From Thiomicrorhabdus sp. (GTDB lineage Bacteria > Pseudomonadota > Gammaproteobacteria > Thiomicrospirales > Thiomicrospiraceae), in contig JAKITH010000009.1 in NCBI GenBank assembly GCA_021648185.1, positions 1 through 18,320 of the forward strand: 18,320 nt of DNA, in the 5' to 3' direction. Below, piece after piece: positions 7,724 to 15,170 of this stretch. How positions within the stretch are numbered: position 1 is the first letter of the stretch; each line of letters begins with the position of its first letter. The position numbers were made by a program, and so were the translations under genes. The notes under the pieces were generated by a model. It did no database searches. It was not told the origin of the DNA and saw nothing but the letters and a program-made list of their open reading frames with translations.

Positions 7724-8677
7724 ATGGACTATAAAGAGATCGCCATTGGTGTATTAAAACGAGGTGAAAAAGTCTGCTTAACCTTACGGCAATCTCATCA
7801 AACGTTTGCAGGTTGTTGGGAGTTTCCTGGGGGTAAAGTAGCGCAAGGAGAGACCGTTGTTGAAGCGCTACAACGAGAATTTCAGGAAGAGTTAGGCATT
7901 GAAACGGCTCAATGGCAGCCTTTGATAGTGATTCCTTGGCGTTATAAAGAGGTTGCAGTACGATTGCATGTCTGGACGACAGAAACATTTAGCGCTGAAC
8001 CCATTGGCTGTGAAGGGCAAGAGGTTCGTTGGGTCTCGATAAAATCGTTATCTGAGAGGAAGTTTCCAGAAGCAAATCGTGGCATTATCACCGCGCTGCA
8101 ACTGCCGAGTCAGTATCTAATTTCAGGCGCATTTGATTCCAATCAAGATGCTCTATTGCGGCTTAGACAAGCCTTTACTCAAGGGGTTTCTTTGTGTCAG
8201 TTACGCGCTAAACAGTTAAAGCCTGCTGAATTTATAGCACTCGCAAAACAGGCTATTCCGTTAGCGCATTCCTATTCAGCCAATATTTTATTGAATGGTT
8301 CTCCCTGCCTATTGCAAGCGCTTCCAAGTGCGGACGGTATCCAATTGCCATCAACGATGATGTTTCATTATGATAAAAGACCGATTACAGCGGATAAATT
8401 ATTAGGGGTTTCAGCACATAATAGATCCGAGATTGAACAAGCCATTAAAATAGGCGCTGATTTTATTTTGTTGTCACCGGTTAAAAAAACCACTTCACAC
8501 CCTGAACTTTCAGGTATAGGCTGGCAAGTATTTTCGGAGATGGTTGCATCAATACCTACGCCTGTTTTTGCGTTGGGCGGCATGAAAATAGCAGATATCT
8601 CTCACGCAAAAAAACAAGGTGCACAAGGAATTGCCGCCATTTCGGGTCTTTGGTCAGAAAGCCTGGGGTCAGAGTAA
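7724..8677 (+). CDS. Nudix hydrolase (MutT-like) fused to a ThiE/TenI-like domain
   Basis: The first part is a Nudix hydrolase related to MutT (8-oxo-dGTP clean-up): the full Nudix box runs from G37 through E43, R51, E52, E55, E56 and G58-I59, inside WEFPGGKVAQGETV...REFQEELGI. The second part, from about residue 125, resembles the thiamine phosphate synthase/TenI barrel, with CQLRAKQL, LLSPVKKTTSHP, VFALGGM and GIAAISGLW. This two-domain architecture is known from gammaproteobacteria near secA-argJ; the role of the second domain is unproven. I chose ATG 7724 (317 residues) because GAAAGGG lies six bases ahead of it and homology starts there; the frame opens at 7661 over the hisC start. The last codons, LGSE and stop, come from the palindrome at 8663-8703. 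Confidence 0.9.
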   Translation: MDYKEIAIGVLKRGEKVCLTLRQSHQTFAGCWEFPGGKVAQGETVVEALQREFQEELGIETAQWQPLIVIPWRYKEVAVRLHVWTTETFSAEPIGCEGQEVRWVSIKSLSERKFPEANRGIITALQLPSQYLISGAFDSNQDALLRLRQAFTQGVSLCQLRAKQLKPAEFIALAKQAIPLAHSYSANILLNGSPCLLQALPSADGIQLPSTMMFHYDKRPITADKLLGVSAHNRSEIEQAIKIGADFILLSPVKKTTSHPELSGIGWQVFSEMVASIPTPVFALGGMKIADISHAKKQGAQGIAAISGLWSESLGSE

Positions 8678-8703
8678 AAGTAGTCTTTTTACTCTGACCC
8701 CAG
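8663..8703. terminator. Palindromic bidirectional terminator encoding both convergent C-termini
   Basis: CTGGGGTCAGAGTAAAA (8663-8679) and TTTTACTCTGACCCCAG (8687-8703) are perfect 17-bp inverted arms around a seven-base loop. Each arm encodes Leu-Gly-Ser-Glu and a TAA stop, so the MutT-ThiE protein and CoaE both end in LGSE. T-rich bases around the loop and arms suit termination on both strands. The GGGGTCAGAGTAAA motif is, as I recall, dispersed in many proteobacterial genomes, sometimes near REP-associated transposases; no such gene is present here. Confidence 0.8.
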
Positions 8704-9336
8704 ATTTGACAAGGCGTTTTTTAGCTGTTGTTTTAAATGCTCTATATTTCCCGTGTTGTGAATAATCACATCCGCAATGGCAAGCCGTTCGGCTCGCGTT
8801 GCTTGTTGGTGGATGATTTTTTGAATCTGCTCGGGGGTGTTTTTATCGCGTTGACAGGCTTGTTTTATCTGTTGTTCAACCGTGGTGTCTACAACCCATA
8901 TTTGATGAAGATAGCTTGGTATTTTTCCATTTTTTTTAATGTTTTCAGCAAGCAATGGTATGGCAACTAAAATGATAGGAGGGGGGGGAGAATTTTGTTT
9001 GAGTCGTTCAATGTTCTTTTGAACCGCTTCTTCAATCATCGGATGTAAAATGGATTCAAGCGTCTGTTTGGCGGCGGTATTGTTAAAGATAATCTCTCGT
9101 AAAGCCGCTCGATTTAATGTGTTATCGCGGTTTAAAATAGATTTACCAAAGTGTTGTACGATGGCCTTTAGCCCTTTTGAATGAGGGGCTACCAGCTCTC
9201 TTGCAATGTCGTCGGTATCAATGGTTGGAATGTGGTCGCTTTCTTGTAGCAGTTGGCTAACGGTCGATTTTCCTGAACCAATACCGCCAGTGAGGCCAAT
9301 AACAAGGGAGGGGGATATTTTTTTTTGGGGTGTCAT
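8689..9336 (-). CDS. coaE: Dephospho-CoA kinase CoaE
   Basis: CoaE phosphorylates the 3'-hydroxyl of dephospho-CoA in the last step of CoA synthesis. The 215 residues carry the P-loop GGIGSGKS at 17-24, then TIDTDDIARELV, the LESILHPMIEEAV segment, VAIPLLAE and VVDTTVEQQIKQACQRD, all standard for the family. The ATG starts one base after the GGDEF-EAL stop codon, so it is the last gene of a three-gene minus-strand operon and likely coupled in translation. The coding strand holds an A9 run in codons 4-7 (9318-9326) and a C8 run coding for four prolines (8981-8988). The usual pilD-coaE-yacG neighbourhood is not seen. Its C-terminus LGSE is encoded by the palindrome shared with the opposite gene. 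Confidence 0.95.
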   Translation of the reverse strand: MTPQKKISPSLVIGLTGGIGSGKSTVSQLLQESDHIPTIDTDDIARELVAPHSKGLKAIVQHFGKSILNRDNTLNRAALREIIFNNTAAKQTLESILHPMIEEAVQKNIERLKQNSPPPPIILVAIPLLAENIKKNGKIPSYLHQIWVVDTTVEQQIKQACQRDKNTPEQIQKIIHQQATRAERLAIADVIIHNTGNIEHLKQQLKNALSNLGSE

Positions 9337-9337
9337 A

Positions 9338-11578
9338 TCAATCTTGACTAAAGCTTGGAATGCTTTTGGGTTTTCCTAATAGGTAGCCTTGAATATGGGT
9401 TGCACCTGCTTGTTTCGATTTTTCAAGCATCTCTTCAGTTTCGACGCCCTCTAGGACTAAATCATAGTCTGAATCTCGCACCATTTTAGCAGTGGCAATA
9501 ATAATGTTTTTCGTTTTTTCATCGGCACTCAGTGCTAGTGTCATGCTCATATCAAATTTGATTATATCAACAGGCATGTGAGCTAGGTACCGAATGGAGG
9601 AGTAGCCGCTGCCAAAATCATCTAGGGCAATTAAAAACCCTTGTTTTCTCAGCGTGTTTAATACGGTTTTAGCGTATTCCATATGGTCGATTAGGGTGTT
9701 TTCAATAATTTCAATAACGATTTTATAGTCTTTTAAATAAGGGATAAAGGGCTGAAATAGCTCAACAAAGTTGTCTTGTAAAAGGGTTTTTCCTGAGACA
9801 TTAATGGACACCCCTGTGTTGCGAGGAATTTGTTCTTTTTGAAAGGCGGAGAGTATCTGCTTGATAATTTGAGTGTCCATCTCAACCTCTAGGCGTCTTC
9901 GTTCTACGACAGAAAAAATATCACTGGGGTAGATCAGGAGTTCTTCTTTTTGAATTCGAATTAAGGATTCGTAGTAGATTGAACCATCTTTGACTGAGTG
10001 AATGCCTTGTAAATGCATGTTAATGTATTGGCCAGTATGAATGGCTTCAACAATGGTGTTAATTACTTGGTTAGAAACCAGAGATAAGCTTTCTTGTTCG
10101 AGCTGGCTTTTATAACATTGAATTTTATGTTGATGCGATTGCTTGGCTTTGTACATGGCAATATCGGCTTGGCGCGGTAGGTTTAATAGGTCGTTTCGTA
10201 AGTTTTTAGAGAGGTGGTGTTCTAGATGGCTAATCCCGACACTGAAGGCCAGCCTTTCTTTAATGCCGATACCACTGAAATTATAGTTTTTTAACGATTT
10301 TAAACATTCTTTTGCGAGATCAAAGGCTTCATGTTGAGCCATTTTCGTTGGAATAAGGGCAAATTCATCCCCTCCAATGCGATAGACAGGAATATCTTTG
10401 GGCAGAGAATCTTTAATGATTTTTGCGGTAATACGAATGACATCATCTCCGACCTCATGGCCATAAGTATCATTAAGGGCTTTAAAAAAATCACAATCAA
10501 ATAAAATAAAGGTGACATTGGTTGGATTGTATTCAAAGCTGGCAACGAGTTTATTCCATTCTTCATCAAAGGCGCGGCGATTGTAAATATTAGTAAGCGC
10601 ATCTTGGCGTGCTTGCTCCCAAACAATTTTGTACTGGGTTTGCAGTGCGTCTTGAGTGGTTTGTAAGTCTCGATGATAATCATGAATGGAGTGTTTGAGC
10701 TCTTCAAACTCTTTGATTAAAAAACGATTTTGAGTAATTTCAGAAGCTTCTTTTGGTTTTTTCTTGAGTTGTTGTACATAATTTGAAAGGGTTTGCATTG
10801 GATTGCTAAAGAGTACTTGAAAAATAGTAACAATGAGGATGGTTGAAATAATTAATAAAATGATGACGTAAGCGGTAAAATTATTAATGAGTTGCCAAAG
10901 GTCATTTGAAACGTGGTTTGTGATTGGCTCAAACTGAATATAGTTTGTTAGTTCAGAGAGGGGAATCGGTTTTGTTCCAGTAAACTGAATGCTGTTTGGG
11001 TCAATATAGTTGAATTCATGTTCTGTTAATAAGTTTTGGTGTAGTGCAACAGAAATGCCTATATAGCCTAGCAGAGAGTTTGAATCGGGTTCAAAAACGG
11101 GTTCAAACATATGTAAAAAGGCTTCTTTTGATGTGGCAAAAATGACGGTAGGTTCTTCACTCTTTATATAAAGAGGCAGAGTTTTTTCAGAATCATTGTC
11201 GGTGGTTGAAGGCATTAATAACCATTTTTTATGGTCATATATCTCAAGCTGAGTGTAGTCTTTTTTAAAATAAGGGCTGTCTTTTAATCGGTCTTCATGC
11301 CAAAAATAGTAGTAGGTTGGGTCTTCAATTTGTTGACGAACCTCATCCCATTCGGCTAATTCTAATAAGTTGCTGGTTAAGTTGATAATATTCTCTTCTA
11401 AAGCAAAGCTCATCTCTTCTTGTGCTTGTTGTAGATTTTTTTGCTGCAAAGTCGTTTGTATCGATTGGGTTTGATAGTATAAATTACCAATTAACAGTGC
11501 GAGCATTGAAAGTCCAATGATGACTAAAACGGTAAAGTACACTTTTACAGGTTGTATTAAAGAGAGCTTTAAACGCAT
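9338..11578 (-). CDS. Membrane GGDEF-EAL protein (c-di-GMP synthesis/breakdown)
   Basis: The protein has a membrane helix at about 13-35, a periplasmic sensor region at about 36-233, a second helix at about 235-258, a charged coiled segment, a GGDEF domain (about 320-490) and an EAL domain (about 500-740). The GGDEF domain looks active: DALTNIYNRRAF, FDCDFFKALNDTYGHEVGDD and GGDEF at 402-406. No RxxD inhibitory site precedes GGDEF. The EAL signature is changed to ESL (537-539), but other catalytic elements remain: SINVS, EIIEN, LDDFGSGYSS, IKFD, EGVET and QGYLLGKP. Either or both activities are possible. The sensor resembles CHASE-like periplasmic domains; its ligand is unknown. The gene begins one base after the hydrolase stop and ends one base before coaE. 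Confidence 0.92.
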   Translation of the reverse strand: MRLKLSLIQPVKVYFTVLVIIGLSMLALLIGNLYYQTQSIQTTLQQKNLQQAQEEMSFALEENIINLTSNLLELAEWDEVRQQIEDPTYYYFWHEDRLKDSPYFKKDYTQLEIYDHKKWLLMPSTTDNDSEKTLPLYIKSEEPTVIFATSKEAFLHMFEPVFEPDSNSLLGYIGISVALHQNLLTEHEFNYIDPNSIQFTGTKPIPLSELTNYIQFEPITNHVSNDLWQLINNFTAYVIILLIISTILIVTIFQVLFSNPMQTLSNYVQQLKKKPKEASEITQNRFLIKEFEELKHSIHDYHRDLQTTQDALQTQYKIVWEQARQDALTNIYNRRAFDEEWNKLVASFEYNPTNVTFILFDCDFFKALNDTYGHEVGDDVIRITAKIIKDSLPKDIPVYRIGGDEFALIPTKMAQHEAFDLAKECLKSLKNYNFSGIGIKERLAFSVGISHLEHHLSKNLRNDLLNLPRQADIAMYKAKQSHQHKIQCYKSQLEQESLSLVSNQVINTIVEAIHTGQYINMHLQGIHSVKDGSIYYESLIRIQKEELLIYPSDIFSVVERRRLEVEMDTQIIKQILSAFQKEQIPRNTGVSINVSGKTLLQDNFVELFQPFIPYLKDYKIVIEIIENTLIDHMEYAKTVLNTLRKQGFLIALDDFGSGYSSIRYLAHMPVDIIKFDMSMTLALSADEKTKNIIIATAKMVRDSDYDLVLEGVETEEMLEKSKQAGATHIQGYLLGKPKSIPSFSQD

Positions 11579-11579
11579 A

Positions 11580-12467
11580 TTAAGGCCCTTTTAGGGTGGC
11601 AGTGTTAAGTATTTTCAAGATCGTATCTTGTAGATCAAACTCATACTCATTGGAAAAAAAGTGGTTGGCTCCTTCTATGATAATTAGATTTATTTGGGTT
11701 GACTCTAGTTCATTAAGCCATTCGCGCCCAACTTTGTTAAACCGTTTGTCTGCGCCACCCATAATGGTGTAACTGGGTATTTTTATGCGTTTGAGCGCTG
11801 AAAGTGTATAGCTTCGATCCAGTTTTAGATAGGAGAGAAAGCTTTGTGGTGTGGCGTAATATTGGTCGTTACAAAATAAAAAATGATAGGTAGACGGTTT
11901 ATTGATTCGGTTTTTTAGGAGCATTTTGGCGGACTCGACGTCGTCTGGTAAAATCCCCAGCTCAGGCCCGTTTAAGTAGAAAAGGCTGGTGAAAATAGCC
12001 TTAGAAACGGAAGGGCTTGGCTGATTTGCAACGTATTCTAAGATGCCTAAGCTGCCACTGGAGTGGCCGATTAAAATGATGTTTTCATGACCTTGTTTGC
12101 GAAGCCATTGAACCCAGTAGTCTATTTCAATCGTGTCTCGTTCCAGTGTATGGGTGTGCAGAGAGTTGCATTTGAGCAAGCTGCGCCGCTGGGAGATATT
12201 GAGTGTTAAGGTGGGCGCAAGCGTACTAAATCCTTCTGATTGTAAGAAGCTTGCGATGGATGTGATGGTGTGAAATTGATTAGTGGTTAAAAAACCATGT
12301 AAAATAAGCACCGCAGGTTTGTTCTGTTCGCCAGCGACATAGTTAGCTTCTGCGGTTAGGCTAAGTGATGGCATTTTTTGTGCAACGGTGGTCGCTTGTG
12401 CTGGGATATAAAGACAAAATAAGCCAATGCTAAGGTATTTTAGTATGTATAAAATGCATGATGGCAT
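11580..12467 (-). CDS. Exported alpha/beta hydrolase (lipase/esterase-like)
   Basis: The 295-residue protein starts with a probable signal peptide, a hydrophobic stretch to about residue 22 followed by a plausible cleavage site after AQA at 23-25, so it is likely periplasmic. The alpha/beta hydrolase fold is shown by LILHGFL near 54-60 (oxyanion region), the nucleophile elbow GHSSG at 134-138 with S136, D240 in TIMGGADKRF and H269 in EGANHFF, giving a complete Ser-Asp-His triad. Substrate is not predictable; it could be an esterase, lipase or thioesterase. It is the first gene of the operon with the GGDEF-EAL protein and coaE. No strong Shine-Dalgarno sequence is visible before the ATG. It diverges from the amidotransferase gene over a 109-bp AT-rich gap. 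Confidence 0.8.
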   Translation of the reverse strand: MPSCILYILKYLSIGLFCLYIPAQATTVAQKMPSLSLTAEANYVAGEQNKPAVLILHGFLTTNQFHTITSIASFLQSEGFSTLAPTLTLNISQRRSLLKCNSLHTHTLERDTIEIDYWVQWLRKQGHENIILIGHSSGSLGILEYVANQPSPSVSKAIFTSLFYLNGPELGILPDDVESAKMLLKNRINKPSTYHFLFCNDQYYATPQSFLSYLKLDRSYTLSALKRIKIPSYTIMGGADKRFNKVGREWLNELESTQINLIIIEGANHFFSNEYEFDLQDTILKILNTATLKGP

Positions 12468-12576
12468 TGAGTTAAATATCCCTAATAAAAAAAGTGTAAT
12501 GAATAAAAATTTTAACAGTAAAGTGTATTTTAATCCTGTTTTTTTTAGGATGTGCTAAAAGTGAGTAAAAGGCAGT

Positions 12577-14400
12577 ATGTGCGGAATTTGTGGTGAAATT
12601 TACTGGGATGGTCAGCCATCCAATGAACATCGTTTAAATACGATGTTGCAAGCGATGGAACATCGTGGTCCTGATGACCGTGGCGTGTGGTTAAAAGAAC
12701 ATGTTGGATTGGGGCATAGGCGTTTATCGATTATTGATCTTTCTGAAGCAGGGCATCAGCCCATGCTGGATAAAGAGTTAACGTTGGTCTTTAATGGGTG
12801 TATTTATAATTATCTAACGCTTAAAGTCGAGTTGGAAGCGTTAGGCCATCAATTTCAATCGCACTCGGATACCGAAGTGATTTTAAAAGCCTATCGTCAA
12901 TGGGGTATGGAATGTGTACAGTATTTTGAAGGGATGTTTGCGTTTGCCATTTGGGACGATGACCTTCAGCAACTGTTACTCGCCAGAGATCGGCTTGGTA
13001 TTAAACCGTTGTACTATGCTCCCGTTGCGGGTGGCGTACGCTTTGCATCCAATACCCAAGCGTTACTGACCAGCGATGATATTGATACCGATATTGACCC
13101 CGTTGGGTTACATCATCAATTGACGTTACATGCGGTGATTCCAGCACCTTATACGATTTTAAAGGGCGTTCGTAAGCTGGAACCAGGGCACTGGATGGTC
13201 ATTAATCCCGATGGGCAAATGTTTAAAAAATGTTTTTGGCATTTAGAGACCACCGTACCCGAAATAATGGATGGTAAGCCAGCGCCTCAAACGGAACAGG
13301 CCTGGATTGATGTGATTCATGAAAGTTTAAAGCAAGCGGTATTAAAACGCTTAACCGCCGCAGATGTGCCCGTAGGCGTATTGCTTTCTGGTGGTCTGGA
13401 TTCCAGCTTATTAGTCGCATTACTGGATGAAGCGGGGGTCAAAAATATTAAAACCTTCTCCATCGGATTTGAAGATGCGCCAGAAGAAAAAGGCAATGAG
13501 TTTGAGTTTTCAGATTTAGTGGTCGAGCGTTACCAAACGGATCATCAGAAAATTTTAGTGTCAAATCAAGACGTTCTTCCACGACTGCATGAGGCGGTGG
13601 AAGCCATGTCTGAGCCAATGGTTGGTCAAGATGCGATTGCTTTTTACTTGTTGTCAGAGCAGGTGGCTAAAACCGTTAAGGTGGTTATGTCAGGACAAGG
13701 AGCGGATGAAGTCTTTGGGGGCTACTCTTGGTACTCTAAAATGCATCAAGCCGGTGAGAGTATTGATTTAACCAATCCAGATGAGGCGGTGAATGCGTTT
13801 GCACCCTACTATTTTGATCGCTCACATCAAGAGTGGTTAGAGGTGGTTAATCCTAAATATCATATTGAGGATGTAACATCGAGACTGGTGGGTGATCGCT
13901 TAACGGAAGGGGGGGCAGATTCCTTTTTAGATCAAGTATTACGTTTTGATGTGACGACGCTGATTGTGGATGATCCGGTTAAGCGAGTGGATAATATGAC
14001 TATGGCATGGGGTCTGGAAGCGCGAGTGCCATTTTTAGATCATAAACTGGTTGAGTTGGCGATGATGGCGCCTGATGCGCTAAAAATAAAGCAAGACGGT
14101 AAATTTATTTTAAAAGAAATTGCACGAGGTATTGTGCCAGATGCGATCATTGATCGCCCTAAAGTGGCCTTTCCGATGCCTGCACTTAAATACGTACGAG
14201 GTGAGTTTTTTGAGTTTATGAAAACATTATTAACTTCCCCTCAAGCAAAGGCACGTGGTATTTTTAATCAAGATAAATTGCAGACCTTATTGGCGAATCC
14301 AGAGGCAAAAGAGAGCTTTACAGCGATTCAGGGAAGTAAGCTGTGGCATGCCGCTTTATTAGAGTTTTGGTTGCAAAAACATGTAGATAAAATTCTTTAA
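12577..14400 (+). CDS. Asparagine synthetase-like amidotransferase, probably N-acetylglutaminylglutamine amidotransferase
   Basis: This is a class II glutamine amidotransferase with the asparagine synthetase layout. The N-terminal glutaminase domain begins MCGICGEIYW with catalytic C2 and RGPDDRG; the C-terminal synthetase domain has the ATP-binding loop SGGLDSS at 271-277, then SGQGADEVFGGY. Several segments fit the subfamily that forms the terminal amide of the osmolyte N-acetylglutaminylglutamine amide better than AsnB: HHQLTLHAVIPAPYTILKG, FEFSDLVVERYQTDH, EAMSEPMVGQDAIAFYLLSE. Family members usually sit beside the dipeptide synthetase (ATP-grasp/GNAT) and a peptidase; neither is here. 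607 residues. AAAGG lies before the start. A G7 run codes for part of EGGAD (13909-13915). Plain AsnB remains the alternative. Confidence 0.78.
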   Translation: MCGICGEIYWDGQPSNEHRLNTMLQAMEHRGPDDRGVWLKEHVGLGHRRLSIIDLSEAGHQPMLDKELTLVFNGCIYNYLTLKVELEALGHQFQSHSDTEVILKAYRQWGMECVQYFEGMFAFAIWDDDLQQLLLARDRLGIKPLYYAPVAGGVRFASNTQALLTSDDIDTDIDPVGLHHQLTLHAVIPAPYTILKGVRKLEPGHWMVINPDGQMFKKCFWHLETTVPEIMDGKPAPQTEQAWIDVIHESLKQAVLKRLTAADVPVGVLLSGGLDSSLLVALLDEAGVKNIKTFSIGFEDAPEEKGNEFEFSDLVVERYQTDHQKILVSNQDVLPRLHEAVEAMSEPMVGQDAIAFYLLSEQVAKTVKVVMSGQGADEVFGGYSWYSKMHQAGESIDLTNPDEAVNAFAPYYFDRSHQEWLEVVNPKYHIEDVTSRLVGDRLTEGGADSFLDQVLRFDVTTLIVDDPVKRVDNMTMAWGLEARVPFLDHKLVELAMMAPDALKIKQDGKFILKEIARGIVPDAIIDRPKVAFPMPALKYVRGEFFEFMKTLLTSPQAKARGIFNQDKLQTLLANPEAKESFTAIQGSKLWHAALLEFWLQKHVDKIL

Positions 14401-14473
14401 GTTGAAACACTTATGTATTTTTTTCTTATAACCTAGTAAAATGCTAGGGATTAAAGGGGTGGGTATCGCTTAA

Positions 14474-14638
14474 TACCCCAATCCGCAGATAGAAAATACG
14501 TTTATAGCGCAATCCCTTGATGCGCCTAGCAAACTCAAAAAAACGCATCACCAATAAGGTGACACCGTTCTTTTTGAATTCACTATGCACATCAATTGCT
14601 TACACTCTAATTCGCATTTCTATCGGCGGATTAGGGTA
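14474..14638. repeat. 165-bp imperfect palindromic element upstream of grxD
   Basis: TACCCCAATCCGCAGATAGAAA (14474-14495) pairs with 14617-14638, 20 of 22 positions matching. Inside, GCAA, TTGATG, TAG and TCAAAAA blocks match in order on both arms, and the midpoint is the hairpin TCACC-AATAA-GGTGA (14548-14562). There is no reading frame. The 265-bp asnB-like/grxD gap holds this element plus a small hairpin CCTAG/CTAGG just after the amidotransferase gene. The right end stops 28 bases before the grxD start, so a grxD promoter must lie within or beside it. Either a MITE-like repeat or a structured RNA; no target duplication found. Confidence 0.68.
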
Positions 14639-14665
14639 ATATAAATTATTTAAAAGGAAGTAGCA

Positions 14666-15019
14666 GTGGAAAATCAAGATCCAGTAGTACAAGAAACGCT
14701 CGATAGAATTCATAGTCAAGTGACCAATAACCCCGTAGTGTTGTATATGAAAGGCACTCCTCAAATGCCATCTTGTGGTTTTTCAAGTCGTGCAGCGCAA
14801 GCGTTGGCAGAAACGGAAGAGAAGTTTGCCTTTGTTAATATTTTAGCCGACAGCGCCGTATTTGAGCATTTACCAAAATACCAAGATTGGCCAACGTTTC
14901 CTCAGTTGTATATTGGTGGAGAATTACAAGGTGGGTGTGATATTACGCTTGAGCTAGCGGAGTCGGGCGAGCTTAAAAAAATGATGGCGGAGGCCATTGC
15001 AAAGCAAGCTGAAAAATAA
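14666..15019 (+). CDS. grxD: Monothiol glutaredoxin, Grx4/GrxD family
   Basis: Monothiol glutaredoxins with the CGFS motif bind and pass on [2Fe-2S] clusters, often with BolA partners. The 117-residue protein has the motif in MPSCGFSSRAAQAL, the preceding VVLYMKGTPQ strand and the glutathione-binding WPTFPQLYIGGELQGGCDI segment, all family-typical. Translation starts at GTG 14666, with AAAGGA about seven bases ahead; the family start context ENQDPVVQETLDRIHSQV agrees. It is probably a single gene: a long terminator hairpin follows directly and a palindromic element precedes it. Confidence 0.95.
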   Translation: MENQDPVVQETLDRIHSQVTNNPVVLYMKGTPQMPSCGFSSRAAQALAETEEKFAFVNILADSAVFEHLPKYQDWPTFPQLYIGGELQGGCDITLELAESGELKKMMAEAIAKQAEK

Positions 15020-15037
15020 AATTTATTTTTTTGAAAC

Positions 15038-15106
15038 AAAAAAGCACTTAATAATATCCTAATATAGAGTCTCTTCTTTTAATTAGGTTTTATTAAGTGC
15101 TTTTTT
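15038..15106 (+). terminator. Long terminator hairpin after grxD
   Basis: AAAAAAGCACTTAATA (from 15038) pairs with TATTAAGTGCTTTTTT (to 15106), and pairing continues inward through CCTAAT/ATTAGG with one or two bulges, giving about 25 pairs around an 18-base loop. The 3' arm ends in six T. It is longer than usual for a simple terminator, but termination of grxD is the obvious role. Confidence 0.82.
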
Positions 15107-15170
15107 GCTTTTTACGATCGAGTTATTAGGTGGGTTTTTGTAAATAATTCAGAGAAAGGAATAAATTTAA

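Noticed and set aside
10300..10707. 135-codon minus-strand open frame overlapping the GGDEF-EAL gene
   Set aside because: It lies inside a well-supported gene in another frame, has low-complexity composition and no recognisable family.
14436..14640. 6S RNA or a known riboswitch before grxD
   Set aside because: The region is strongly foldable, but I could not match the conserved 6S bubble or any riboswitch core; full arm-to-arm palindromy fits a repeat element better.
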